Positions 14,181 through 22,160 of a stretch of 28,331 nt of DNA are shown here, piece by piece. This stretch comes from RZYP01 sp964386405 (GTDB lineage Bacteria; Bacillota; Negativicutes; Acidaminococcales; Acidaminococcaceae). Below the pieces are notes generated by a model, which was given only the letters and a program-made list of their open reading frames with translations, had not been told where the DNA came from and did no database searches. The stretch covers positions 1-28,331 of the forward strand of contig CAYLRW010000013.1 of assembly GCA_964386405.1 (NCBI GenBank), written 5' to 3'. The number at the start of each line of letters is the position of its first letter. Position 1 is the stretch's first letter. The translations under genes were made by a program, and so were the position numbers.

Positions 14181-14212
14181 AAAAGTCCCAGTCATTTTCA
14201 TGACTGGGACTT
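14181..14212 (-). terminator. Terminator of the LytTR two-component operon
   Basis: AAGTCCCAGTCA (14183-14194) and TGACTGGGACTT (14201-14212) form a perfect 12-bp stem with a 6-base loop. On the minus strand a U-run follows at 14184-14180. It lies 24 bases after the kinase stop codon. Confidence 0.92.
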
Positions 14213-14235
14213 GATGTTCATTAAAGCCTGTCAGC

Positions 14236-15603
14236 TCACTTATCGCTTTGTGGTGCATCGGGCTGGGTGCTGAGAAGCACTGATGCTTCGAACACGCCGT
14301 CATTGATTTTGAATTTAGCGAGTCCATTATAACGCTCGGCAATGATGCGGATAGATTCCGTGCCAATTCCTTTGGCATCGCGCTTGGAGGAAATAAAAGC
14401 ATCTCCCACTTTGTGTATTTCATGATCGAAACTATTTTTTACGGTAATTGCCAGCATATTTCCGCTGACCATCGCGCCTTTGGCCTGTATGAAGCGCCGA
14501 CCAGAGGTTTGCCGTTCACAGGCTTCCAAAGCGTTCTCAAACATATTGCCCAAGAGAACGGCAGTGTCTGTTTCCGGTAATGGAAGGTCTTTGGGAAGGT
14601 CAAAAGCAAGTTCTACTTCAATGTTCTTTTCTTTCGCCAGGGAGTAATAATGTTGGATGATAGCATTAAAGTAGCTGTTTTCGCAGACCGTCAGGCTGGC
14701 ATCCTTATCCATGGCCTTGATATATTTATTTAAATAGTTATCCAGGCTAGGCAAGTCACCTTCCTGGACATAGTGTTTTATAAGAACAAGATGTTGACGA
14801 AGATTATGGCGCGAGCGCCGGGTTTCTTCAATTGTGTTGTTTAATCTGTCAAATTCTTTACGCTGCAAATCAATCCGCAAAGCTGCAACCTGCAGCTTAT
14901 TGTTCAATAGTTCATTCTGGATGTTTTCTTTCAGCATTTGCAGCATCATACCGAAAGAGAGAAAAGTACCGGTACTCCAGGCAAGCTGTATCGGCAGAGC
15001 GTTTTTGCCATTGATAAAAGCTTTGGCAAGCGAATCATCAGGATCCATACCTAGGTGGTAGAGCGCATAAAAAGAAAACGGGACAATCCAAAGAAAATCC
15101 CAAAAAGCAGCTTGCTCTTTCTTTTGTATGACAGGGAGCAAGAGCTTAGTTACAAAAAGCCACATAAACGGGAAGGTAAAAGCCAAAACCAGTATGTAGC
15201 AAAAGACTAAAGCTCCTAAATCTAATCCGAGTGTTTTAGTATTTAAGATATAGGCTTCCAGATAAATGCCATAGTAGTCAACATCTTTGGCGTAACAAAG
15301 AATTACAAAAAAATTGAAAATTATTTTGAAGAAATTGCCCTTGATCAGCATAAAGCACAGTAAAAGGCCAAGCAAGGAAGCTGAAGTGCTGTAATAAATC
15401 TGCCATTCCAGTAAAGTACTGCCCACAGGTAGTATAAGGTGAGCACCCAAAACGAAAATGATGATGAAGAAAAAAACGGCGCCCATAGTTTTTAGAAGCG
15501 AATAACGGTAATAGCTGCGGAAAGGCAGCAAGATCAGGAGCAGATACGGAACTATTTTGACTAAGGTTGCAGTAAACAAAAACAGCAGACTCAATTCAAA
15601 CAT
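14236..15603 (-). CDS. Membrane sensor histidine kinase, LytTR-partner (AgrC/NatK-like GHKL) type
   Basis: This 455-residue kinase has an N-terminal half of about six to seven membrane helices (to near residue 210), a coiled-coil linker (ENIQNELLNNKLQVAALRIDL), and a cytoplasmic kinase core. The phosphoacceptor is H266 in RRSRHNLRQHLVLIKHYV. The ATP site shows the N-box GNMFENALEAC and the G-box GIGTESIRIIAERYNG. This is the HPK10-like arrangement of kinases that work with LytTR regulators in Bacillota, often sensing peptides or membrane state. The signal here is unknown. Its ATG lies within the last codons of the response regulator gene (8-base overlap), so the two are translationally coupled. 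A terminator follows. Confidence 0.9.
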   Translation of the reverse strand: MFELSLLFLFTATLVKIVPYLLLILLPFRSYYRYSLLKTMGAVFFFIIIFVLGAHLILPVGSTLLEWQIYYSTSASLLGLLLCFMLIKGNFFKIIFNFFVILCYAKDVDYYGIYLEAYILNTKTLGLDLGALVFCYILVLAFTFPFMWLFVTKLLLPVIQKKEQAAFWDFLWIVPFSFYALYHLGMDPDDSLAKAFINGKNALPIQLAWSTGTFLSFGMMLQMLKENIQNELLNNKLQVAALRIDLQRKEFDRLNNTIEETRRSRHNLRQHLVLIKHYVQEGDLPSLDNYLNKYIKAMDKDASLTVCENSYFNAIIQHYYSLAKEKNIEVELAFDLPKDLPLPETDTAVLLGNMFENALEACERQTSGRRFIQAKGAMVSGNMLAITVKNSFDHEIHKVGDAFISSKRDAKGIGTESIRIIAERYNGLAKFKINDGVFEASVLLSTQPDAPQSDK

Positions 15604-16315
15604 CTCCGTTCAGTTTTTGAAAAGCATAATCAGCATAAAACTGCCTTATCTCTGAGCGTTTTTCACGTGTGATAGGGATGCGCTCGCCGTTTTTCAGAAG
15701 AAAATCATTGTCATAAAGCGAGGCGACACTATCCATATTGATGATACAATTGCGATAGCAATTAAGAAATTGCGGATACTTTAAAAGCACAGGGGCAAAA
15801 TCCTGAAAGGAAAGATAGGTTTTTATCGTATTATCCTTTGTGTGTATCTGTATGTAGTGATTATCATAATCAGCATATAATATATCGCGGATCAAAATTT
15901 TCACCATTTCTCGGCTTTCTTTTACTTCGATAAACCGTGATGATTTGTGCAGTGCTTTTTCAGCGAGTGACATGATTTCCGCCAGCTGTTCATAGGCATA
16001 GGGCTTAACAAGATAATCAAAGGCACGCACACGGAAACTTTTTACCGCAAAATCAGAACTTGTGGTCGAAAAGACGAGCAGACAGTTTGTATCTAGCTTG
16101 CGAATTTCGCTGGCTGTCTCAAGTCCGCTCAGTCCAGGCATATAAATATCCAGAAAAATGATGTCAAAAGGTGTTGTTTTAGTTGCTAATATTTCTTCGC
16201 CACAAGTAAACTTAACAAGATTCAAAGAAATGTTGTTTTCTTGGCAGTAACGGACAATATAGCTGCCAAGCAAATCGCGTTCGCTTTTCAGGTCGTCAAC
16301 AATGGCTATTTGCAT
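15596..16315 (-). CDS. LytTR-family response regulator
   Basis: This 239-residue regulator has an N-terminal receiver domain with acidic residues D7/D8, phosphorylation site D56 in IIFLDIYMPG and K104 in LVKPYAYEQ. A C-terminal LytTR DNA-binding domain spans about residues 135-235 (ILYADYDNHYIQIHTKDNTIKTYLSFQDF..., FLNCYRNCIINMDSV, FLLKNGERIPITREKRSEI). Such regulators bind paired direct repeats upstream of targets. ATG 16315 is chosen because AAGGGGA (16330-16324) lies 8 bases upstream; the longer frame to 16378 includes the promoter. It is the first gene of a two-gene operon with the kinase. The divergent NlpC/P60 gene is a possible target by position only. Confidence 0.93.
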   Translation of the reverse strand: MQIAIVDDLKSERDLLGSYIVRYCQENNISLNLVKFTCGEEILATKTTPFDIIFLDIYMPGLSGLETASEIRKLDTNCLLVFSTTSSDFAVKSFRVRAFDYLVKPYAYEQLAEIMSLAEKALHKSSRFIEVKESREMVKILIRDILYADYDNHYIQIHTKDNTIKTYLSFQDFAPVLLKYPQFLNCYRNCIINMDSVASLYDNDFLLKNGERIPITREKRSEIRQFYADYAFQKLNGDV

Positions 16316-16348
16316 TATCAGAGTCCCCTTTCCCAGAGAAATCGTCAC

Positions 16349-16378
16349 CATATAATTTAATTTTAACATAATGTGCAA
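16349..16378 (-). promoter_or_regulatory. Probable promoter of the LytTR two-component operon
   Basis: Minus-strand TTGCAC (16378-16373) and TATATG (16354-16349) are 18 bases apart and lie about 35 bases before the start codon, with an A/T-rich spacer. Confidence 0.5.
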
Positions 16379-16449
16379 GAGAGTAGCAATGATGATGGCC
16401 TATGTTAATGCAGCTTATTCAATGTATAATAAGAAAGAGGTGATTTTTC

Positions 16450-17736
16450 GTGCGAATTTTTTTAGTTATGTTAATAATGGTTTTTCTCAATAGTGGAAGT
16501 ACTATTTTTGCCGCTGGAACACAAGCGAACCCGGTGATTGACAATGCAGTTTTAAAACCAGCTGCCTGGCTGGATAGCAAGAACGGCAATGCTCTTATTA
16601 TGAATCCGCAGGAAGTCACTGCCTTCAATAAAAGAATGCAGGCAGATAATATGCCTGCTTTGCAGAATTATCCGTCGGTTATTAGCAGGAATACACTTCG
16701 AGGCTATCTGCAGGAATATGAATTTGACAATGAACTTTATGTCGATGGTAAAGTGCTGACTGCTGCACAGATAGCTGCCTTATCAGCTAATCGCAATTTG
16801 GAAGGCATTGAAAATGAGCAAGAAGTCAATTATGGCATAGTTGTACAAAGAGCAAACTTAAGAAGCCTGCCCAGCAATTGGCAGGCGTTTGCAGCACCTG
16901 CTGACAAAGAATTCGATATGTGGCAGGAAACTGCCATCGATCCGGCTGAACCGGTTGTCATCCTGCACGCATCAAAGGATAACGCTTTTATCTATGTACA
17001 GATGAGAAATTACCGCGGCTGGCTGTCTGCTCAAAGCGTGGCACTTACCGACAGGGAAACATGGCTTAAATATGTTTGCCCGGAGCATTTTGCCATTGTA
17101 ACGGATAAATTATTGCGGATTAATAAAGGTAAGGCGCAATTGACCTTTCAAATGGGCAGCAGGATCCCCACGGAAGGCGAGAATTTGCTGCTGCCAGTGC
17201 GTGCAGCGAATGGCAAGCTGGAAGTTCTGAAAGCGTCAGCAACCTATGATGATACCCTGCATGCTGGTTATCTTCCCTACACAACGAATAATCTGATCAG
17301 GCAGGCGTTTAAATTTTTGGGCAATGCCTACGGCTGGGGCGGTTTGCATGAAAGTGTAGATTGTTCAAGTTTTGTAGCGGATGTTTATCGTACTGTCGGT
17401 GTGGAATTGCCACGTAATGCTGATGAACAGGAAACAGCAGATACAGGCAGCTCAACGGATTTATCAAGCTTTACAGGTAAGGAAAAACTTGATGTAGTGA
17501 ATGATTTGCCAATTGGCAGTGCACTTTTTATGCCTAATCATGTCATGCTTTACTTAGGCTCGAAAAAAGACCGGCCTTATATAATTCATGCTTTGGGCAG
17601 CTATGGTGCTCAAGACAGCAACGGAGAATATTTGCGGGTGCCTGTCATGCGGGTGGTAGTTAGCGATGTATTTTTAACAAGCCGCAGCGGGGAAACTTTT
17701 CTGGCTAAATTTACTTCAGCACAAAGTTTTCGCTAA
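16450..17736 (+). CDS. Secreted NlpC/P60 (C40) cell-wall endopeptidase with N-terminal SH3-like domains
   Basis: This 428-residue protein begins with a signal peptide (hydrophobic stretch 3-20, likely cleavage near IFAAG, 19-23). It then has an N-terminal stabilising region of the N_NLPC_P60 type, SH3-like repeats (about 125-255, with VVQRANLRSLPSNW and RNYRGWLSAQSVAL), and a C-terminal NlpC/P60 domain (about 280-420). Catalytic residues are C305 in DCSSFV, H364 in MPNHVMLYLG and H380 in YIIHALG. These enzymes cut peptidoglycan stem peptides, often in wall turnover. The domain order matches the Sh3b-NlpC/P60 amidase-like hydrolases. The start codon is GTG 16450 with AAGAGG at 16435-16440. It is divergent from the LytTR system. 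Confidence 0.9.
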   Translation: MRIFLVMLIMVFLNSGSTIFAAGTQANPVIDNAVLKPAAWLDSKNGNALIMNPQEVTAFNKRMQADNMPALQNYPSVISRNTLRGYLQEYEFDNELYVDGKVLTAAQIAALSANRNLEGIENEQEVNYGIVVQRANLRSLPSNWQAFAAPADKEFDMWQETAIDPAEPVVILHASKDNAFIYVQMRNYRGWLSAQSVALTDRETWLKYVCPEHFAIVTDKLLRINKGKAQLTFQMGSRIPTEGENLLLPVRAANGKLEVLKASATYDDTLHAGYLPYTTNNLIRQAFKFLGNAYGWGGLHESVDCSSFVADVYRTVGVELPRNADEQETADTGSSTDLSSFTGKEKLDVVNDLPIGSALFMPNHVMLYLGSKKDRPYIIHALGSYGAQDSNGEYLRVPVMRVVVSDVFLTSRSGETFLAKFTSAQSFR

Positions 17737-17779
17737 TTGACTTGGTTTACAGAAGATAAGCTATTTTGGAGGAAACAAA

Positions 17780-18421
17780 ATGAGCCTTTATACTATCGTG
17801 CGTGATTTTCAGCATGAAATAGTGATTGAAAAATCGCGGTTTATCTGTACGCTGAAAAAAACAGCAACGGAAGAAGAAGCACAGGATTTCATTAAGGATA
17901 CCAAAAAGAAGTATTGGGATGCGACGCATAACTGTTCAGCTTATATTATCGGAGAGAGCGGAATGGCACAACGTTCAAATGATGATGGTGAACCTTCCGG
18001 CACTGCCGGATTGCCAATGCTGGAAGTTTTACGTAAAAATAATCTGCATAATGTAGCGGCGGTAGTTACACGCTATTTTGGCGGTATTAAACTTGGCGCA
18101 GGTGGCTTGGTACGTGCTTATACCAACAGTGTAGCCTCAGCGATAGAAGAGGCTGGCATCGCAGAAAAAGTGCTGTTTGGGTATTTCTCCTTTATACAGG
18201 ATATAAATTCAACAGGCAAGGTGCTCAATACTCTTTATCAGCAGGACTTATTTGCGGTCAGTGATGTTGAATACGGTCTTGAAGCCAAAATTATCCTGAG
18301 AATGCCAATGAACCTGCAAGCAGAAGCAGAAGCCTGGTTGACGGAAGCTCTTAATCAAAAAGTTGAACTGCTTAAGGAAAAGGAAGAGTATGTGGAAGAA
18401 CCCTTGGTTAGCCACCAATAA
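17780..18421 (+). CDS. yigZ: YigZ/YvyE (IMPACT) family protein
   Basis: This 213-residue protein belongs to the UPF0029/IMPACT family. The N-terminal domain has the signature GEPSGTAGLPMLEVL (about residues 73-87) and RYFGGIKLGAGGLVRAYTNSV (about 102-122). The C-terminal DUF1949 ferredoxin-like domain follows (from about 135). Family members have been linked to translation or ribosome-associated functions, and the biochemical role in bacteria is unsettled. GGAGG at 17767-17771 precedes ATG 17780. It lies 43 bases after the NlpC/P60 gene without a terminator and may be read with it. Confidence 0.92.
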   Translation: MSLYTIVRDFQHEIVIEKSRFICTLKKTATEEEAQDFIKDTKKKYWDATHNCSAYIIGESGMAQRSNDDGEPSGTAGLPMLEVLRKNNLHNVAAVVTRYFGGIKLGAGGLVRAYTNSVASAIEEAGIAEKVLFGYFSFIQDINSTGKVLNTLYQQDLFAVSDVEYGLEAKIILRMPMNLQAEAEAWLTEALNQKVELLKEKEEYVEEPLVSHQ

Positions 18422-18472
18422 AATATTTTTTTCATAGTTTTTACAAAAAATGGAAAATGGAAGGTAATTTAT

Positions 18473-19591
18473 TTGTTAAAAAAAACATGGCAGGAAGCAC
18501 GCGATATCGTCAGGAGAGAAACCGTCATGGCTCTTTCCTGGTTTTTAGCCGCAGTTTCTTCTTTTTACGCAGTACCAAAGATTTCTTATATAGATTTCCA
18601 TGTCTTAAGTGTTCTTTTTTGCCTTATGCTGGTGGTAGCTGGGTTCAAAAAGTTGAAAGTGCTTGATTATCTGGCTGTCTATGTTCTTTCTTTGTGCAGC
18701 TCGCTGCGCAGTGTCGCCAGGGCTTTGACAGGGATCACTTTTTTGAGTTCAATGTTTGTGACTAATGATGTAGCACTGTTGACGTTTGTGCCGTTGGCGC
18801 TCGTTATTGGCAAACGCCTGCAGCGTGATATGGCGAAAATAGTTATCTTTCAGACTTTGGCAGCTAATCTGGGCAGTGCGCTGACACCGATGGGCAATCC
18901 CCAGAATTTATTTCTCTATGCTCATTATAAGATGAATTCACTGGCTTTTTTGTCAGCAATGGCACCGCTGGCCATGCTGTCCGCAGTCTGGCTTGTCTTT
19001 ATGCTAAACAGTGAACGTGATCAGGAAATGCGGGTTGAACTGCCGCTGCCTGCGCTCGGAGCAAAAAACATTCTTTTTCTTTATCTTGCTCTTTTTGTGG
19101 TTTGCCTGCTTGCGGTGTTTCATTTTCTGGATTTCAGACTGGCTTTTGTCGTGACTATTCTTGGCGTTTTCGTCAGTGACAGGAGCCTTTTTCGCCGTAT
19201 TGATTATGCACTGCTGGTCACCTTTTGCGGTTTTTTTGTTTTCATAGGTAATATAGCGAGCCTTGATTTTGTAAATCAACTGCAGAAGGACTGGCTAAAC
19301 ACTGCAGCCGGAGTTTATTGGCTGGGTATTATCACGAGCCAGTTTATCAGCAATGTTCCCGCAGCCATGCTGCTGGCAGGCTTTACTTCACAAGCAGAGG
19401 CTTTGCTTCTGGGCGTTGATGTAGGAGGACTCGGAACATTGATTGCTTCTATGGCCAGTGTTATTTCCTATAAATTATATATTGAGTCAAATCCAACACA
19501 GGGACGAAATTATCTGATGCTGTTTTTATATTATAATGTGATGGGACTTTTTATTTTGGCACCAATTATTTATTATTTCATAATTCGCTGA
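18473..19591 (+). CDS. SLC13/ArsB-like anion permease (ion transporter superfamily)
   Basis: This 372-residue membrane protein has about ten hydrophobic helices. Two re-entrant-type motifs are typical of the ion transporter superfamily that includes SLC13, CitMHS and ArsB. In the first half, TNDVALLTFVPLAL is followed by LTPMGNPQNLFLY; in the second half, FISNVPAAMLLAGF is followed by a glycine-rich stretch. These repeats fit inverted-repeat carriers that bind an anion and often Na+. The substrate could be a dicarboxylate, arsenite or another anion; nothing nearby decides it. The start is TTG 18473, with GGAAGGT ending 7 bases upstream. At 372 residues it is slightly shorter than most relatives, with no obvious truncation. 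Confidence 0.82.
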   Translation: MLKKTWQEARDIVRRETVMALSWFLAAVSSFYAVPKISYIDFHVLSVLFCLMLVVAGFKKLKVLDYLAVYVLSLCSSLRSVARALTGITFLSSMFVTNDVALLTFVPLALVIGKRLQRDMAKIVIFQTLAANLGSALTPMGNPQNLFLYAHYKMNSLAFLSAMAPLAMLSAVWLVFMLNSERDQEMRVELPLPALGAKNILFLYLALFVVCLLAVFHFLDFRLAFVVTILGVFVSDRSLFRRIDYALLVTFCGFFVFIGNIASLDFVNQLQKDWLNTAAGVYWLGIITSQFISNVPAAMLLAGFTSQAEALLLGVDVGGLGTLIASMASVISYKLYIESNPTQGRNYLMLFLYYNVMGLFILAPIIYYFIIR

Positions 19592-19655
19592 AAGGAAACA
19601 AAGCCAATGGCGGCGAATAAATAGGACGGGAAAATTATTTACAGGGGTGATTACT

Positions 19656-20429
19656 TTGTTGGGGGCAGCTATTGGGGATGTTGTGGGTTCTATTCATGCC
19701 TGGAACAATATAAGGACGAAAAAATTTGAGCTTTTTAATGTCAGGTGCCGATTTTCCGGTGCAACGGTGCTCACGTGCGCGGTTGCGAAAGCACTGGGAA
19801 AATATGTGAAAAGCAATAAGCAAATCGACTTAAAGGCAGAGCTCAAGGAAGAATTGCTGAATTATGGCTGGCTTTATCCGGATGTTAATTATGGCAGAAA
19901 TTTCATGGCGTGGCTTTTTGCCGATGAACAACGTCCGTATAACAGTGCTGGAGCTGGTTCCGCTATGAGGGTTTCGGCTGCAGGCTGGTTGGCAACTTCT
20001 TTGGAAGAAGCAGAAAGTTTTGCTAAAATGACTGCTGAAATTACGCATAGCCATGCGGAAGGAATTAAGGGTGCCCAAGCTGTAGCGGCAGCTATTTTCC
20101 TGGCTAGGCAGCAAACACCAAAAGAAGAAATTAGAAAATATATTTCAGAAAAGTATTACAAACTTGATTTTGCTTTGAAAGATATCAGGATGCGTTATGC
20201 TTTTAATCCTACTTGTGCAGGCACGGTACCGCCGGCGTTGACGGCTTTTCTGGAAGCAGAGGATTTCGAGGATGCACTCCGTAATGCCGTTTCTATCGGC
20301 GGGGATAGCGCTACGTTGGCGGCTGTCGCCGGCAGCGTAGCAGAAGCCTATTATGGTATTCCTGAAAATATTGTCAAGCAGGCGTTGCCGTTTTTAGATG
20401 ATGAAATAAGAAATACTTTGAACTTTTAA
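19656..20429 (+). CDS. ADP-ribosylglycohydrolase-fold protein lacking key metal ligands
   Basis: This protein of 257 residues is clearly in the ADP-ribosylglycohydrolase (ARH/DraG) family: MLGAAIGDVVGS at the N-terminus, YNSAGAGSAMRVSAAGW, THSHAEGIKGAQAVAAAIFLAR, and AVSIGGDSATLAAVAGSVAEAYYGIPE. The usual TDDT metal-binding motif after the first helix is here F-S34-G35-A36-T37. The usual D-x-D-T in the C-terminal GGDSDT motif is D217-S218-A219-T220. Three acidic ligands of the di-Mg centre are thus replaced, so hydrolase activity is doubtful. It may instead bind ADP-ribose-like ligands. I start at TTG 19656 because it yields the family's MLGA.IGD beginning and lies 5 bases after AGGGGTGA; GTG 19647 is possible. 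guaD follows 33 bases downstream. Confidence 0.85.
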   Translation: MLGAAIGDVVGSIHAWNNIRTKKFELFNVRCRFSGATVLTCAVAKALGKYVKSNKQIDLKAELKEELLNYGWLYPDVNYGRNFMAWLFADEQRPYNSAGAGSAMRVSAAGWLATSLEEAESFAKMTAEITHSHAEGIKGAQAVAAAIFLARQQTPKEEIRKYISEKYYKLDFALKDIRMRYAFNPTCAGTVPPALTAFLEAEDFEDALRNAVSIGGDSATLAAVAGSVAEAYYGIPENIVKQALPFLDDEIRNTLNF

Positions 20430-20462
20430 CAAACGAGAATGAAACAGTCAGGAGGATATAAT

Positions 20463-20930
20463 ATGCCTATCAAACTGATGCGTGAAGCAATCAAGGAAGC
20501 GGAAACCAATCTTCTGACTGACGAAGGCGGCCCTTTTGGTGCGGTAGTGGTAAAAAATGGCGAAGTAATTGGCAAAGGACACAATCTGGTCTTAAAAAAC
20601 AATGATCCGACGTGTCATGCGGAAATAGAAGCGATTCGTGCAGCCTGCCGCAAGCTTGGCACTTATGATTTAACAGGCTGCGAAATATACGCATCGTCTT
20701 ACCCTTGTCCGATGTGTCTGAGCGCTATTATTTGGGCCAATATCAAAAAGGTTTACTATGCTAATTCGGCTGAAGATGCGGGAGCCATAGGATTCAGGGA
20801 TGATTATATCTATGCTTTTATTGAAGGTGAATGCAAGGATCAACAAGTGGTGGAACTTGAACAGCTTGGCCGTGAAGAAGCTATTGAAACCTTTAAACGT
20901 TATCAAAGCGCGAAGAAGACTATTTATTAA
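20463..20930 (+). CDS. guaD: Guanine deaminase-like nucleoside/base deaminase (CDA fold)
   Basis: This 155-residue cytidine deaminase-fold protein has the zinc site H52-A-E54 (THE catalytic HAE in DPTCHAEIEAI) and P81-C82-P-M-C85. Overall pattern and length follow Bacillus GuaD, including GGPFGAVVVKNGEVIGKGHN, SNDPT-like NNDPTCHAE, and the C-terminal AEDAGAIGFRDDYIYAFI region that in GuaD closes over the active site. It would convert guanine to xanthine and ammonia in purine salvage. A tRNA-adenosine deaminase (TadA) role is less likely because of that C-terminal region. AGGAGG at 20450-20455 points to ATG 20463 rather than an earlier in-frame ATG. It lies between the ARH-fold gene and dinB, all closely spaced. 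Confidence 0.85.
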   Translation: MPIKLMREAIKEAETNLLTDEGGPFGAVVVKNGEVIGKGHNLVLKNNDPTCHAEIEAIRAACRKLGTYDLTGCEIYASSYPCPMCLSAIIWANIKKVYYANSAEDAGAIGFRDDYIYAFIEGECKDQQVVELEQLGREEAIETFKRYQSAKKTIY

Positions 20931-20959
20931 GAGCTAAATAAGGAGTAATCAGAGGCGAC

Positions 20960-22117
20960 ATGAAACGTTGGATTATGCACGTTGATATGGATGCATTTTT
21001 TGCCTCGGTTGAACAGCTTGATCATCCGGAATATCGGGGCAAGCCGGTGATTGTAGGCGGACAATCTGAGCGGGGAGTAGTATCAACTTGTTCTTATGAA
21101 GCACGCAAGTTCGGTGTGCATTCTGCCATGTCTATGGTAGAAGCCCACAGACGCTGTCCACAGGCAATTTTTGTTCAGGGCAGAATGTCTAGATATGTCG
21201 AAATATCCAGGAACATTATGGCGATTTTTAGAGAATTTTCTCCTTGCATAGAACCGCTTTCTATTGATGAAGCGTTTCTGGATATGACAGGCATTACCGC
21301 CATCGGCGAAGATATAAGCAAAGCAGGAATTGCGATTAAGGACAGGATAAAAGAGAAGACAGGTCTTACGGCATCCGTAGGCATTGCACCAAATAAATTT
21401 TTGGCTAAGCTGGCTTCTGATTTAGAGAAACCAAATGGTTTGGTAATTATTCGCGAAGAAGCTGCCAAAGATTTTATCGCACCGCTGCCGGTAAGAAAGA
21501 TTTTCGGTATCGGGGAAAAAACGGAAAAAGGACTTTTACAGCTAGGCATTTTAACTATAGGACAATTGGCGGCTTGTGAACCGAAGTTTTTGAAAAAGAT
21601 TCTTGGTAATAATGCTGAAACAATCCATATGCTGGCGATGGGCAAAGACAACAGACCGGTTGAGTGTGTGCAGGAAGCGAAATCAATCGGTAAGGAAACC
21701 ACTTTCCCCTATGATTTAACAACACCAGGCGAAAGGCACTCAGAACTGTTGGATTTGTGTGAACAAGTTGGCTGGCGTTTGCGAAATAATGGCGTCGCCG
21801 GTCATACCGTCACTTTGAAGGTGAAATTCGCTTCCTTCAGAACGATAACGCGCAGCTCAACTCTAGAAATAGCTATTAATTTTGACGAAGAAATATTTAC
21901 TGTCATCGGCAAGCTGGCAGAGCAAGTAGCTTGGACAGAACCAGTCAGACTTTTGGGGGTATCGCTGTCCAAACTGGTTCCGGCAGGAGTGGCACCGTTG
22001 GTTTCTGTAGAGGATGATACTGCGATGCGCAAAAGAAATGCAGTGCTGGATTCTTTGAAAAACAGGTTCGGTGAGAACATAATTAAGCGTGGCAATATAG
22101 AAAAAGAAACCCGTTAA
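20960..22117 (+). CDS. dinB: DNA polymerase IV (Y-family translesion polymerase)
   Basis: This 385-residue Y-family polymerase copies past damaged bases without proofreading. Catalytic acidic residues lie in MHVDMDAFFASVEQ (residues 6-19) and SIDEAFLDMT (about 101-110). Helix-hairpin-helix motifs at about 175-205 (VRKIFGIGEKTEKGLLQLGI) and a little-finger domain (about 240-345) complete the protein. No C-terminal beta-clamp motif is obvious beyond the final NIIKRGNIEKETR. It follows guaD by 29 bases and is probably the last gene of this plus-strand run. Its stop codon lies within the left arm of the terminator. No LexA-type box was seen immediately upstream. Confidence 0.96.
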   Translation: MKRWIMHVDMDAFFASVEQLDHPEYRGKPVIVGGQSERGVVSTCSYEARKFGVHSAMSMVEAHRRCPQAIFVQGRMSRYVEISRNIMAIFREFSPCIEPLSIDEAFLDMTGITAIGEDISKAGIAIKDRIKEKTGLTASVGIAPNKFLAKLASDLEKPNGLVIIREEAAKDFIAPLPVRKIFGIGEKTEKGLLQLGILTIGQLAACEPKFLKKILGNNAETIHMLAMGKDNRPVECVQEAKSIGKETTFPYDLTTPGERHSELLDLCEQVGWRLRNNGVAGHTVTLKVKFASFRTITRSSTLEIAINFDEEIFTVIGKLAEQVAWTEPVRLLGVSLSKLVPAGVAPLVSVEDDTAMRKRNAVLDSLKNRFGENIIKRGNIEKETR

Positions 22118-22160
22118 ACATTTCCGGATTTTTGGAATGTTTAACGGGTTCCTTTATTTT
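22108..22160 (+). terminator. Bidirectional terminator between dinB and ppx
   Basis: AACCCGTTAAACATT (22108-22122) and its complement (22136-22150) form a 15-bp stem with a 13-base loop. CCTTTATTTTT follows on the plus strand and a U-rich stretch on the minus strand. The dinB stop codon lies in the stem. Confidence 0.93.

Noticed and set aside
16425..16430. TATAAT as the promoter of the NlpC/P60 gene
   Set aside because: It would place the transcript start within the ribosome binding site at 16435-16440, and no matching -35 is present at 16-18 bases upstream.
19592..19640. A very short frame after the permease gene (MAANK)
   Set aside because: Five codons with only a weak upstream GAAAGGA; no regulatory or peptide function can be supported.
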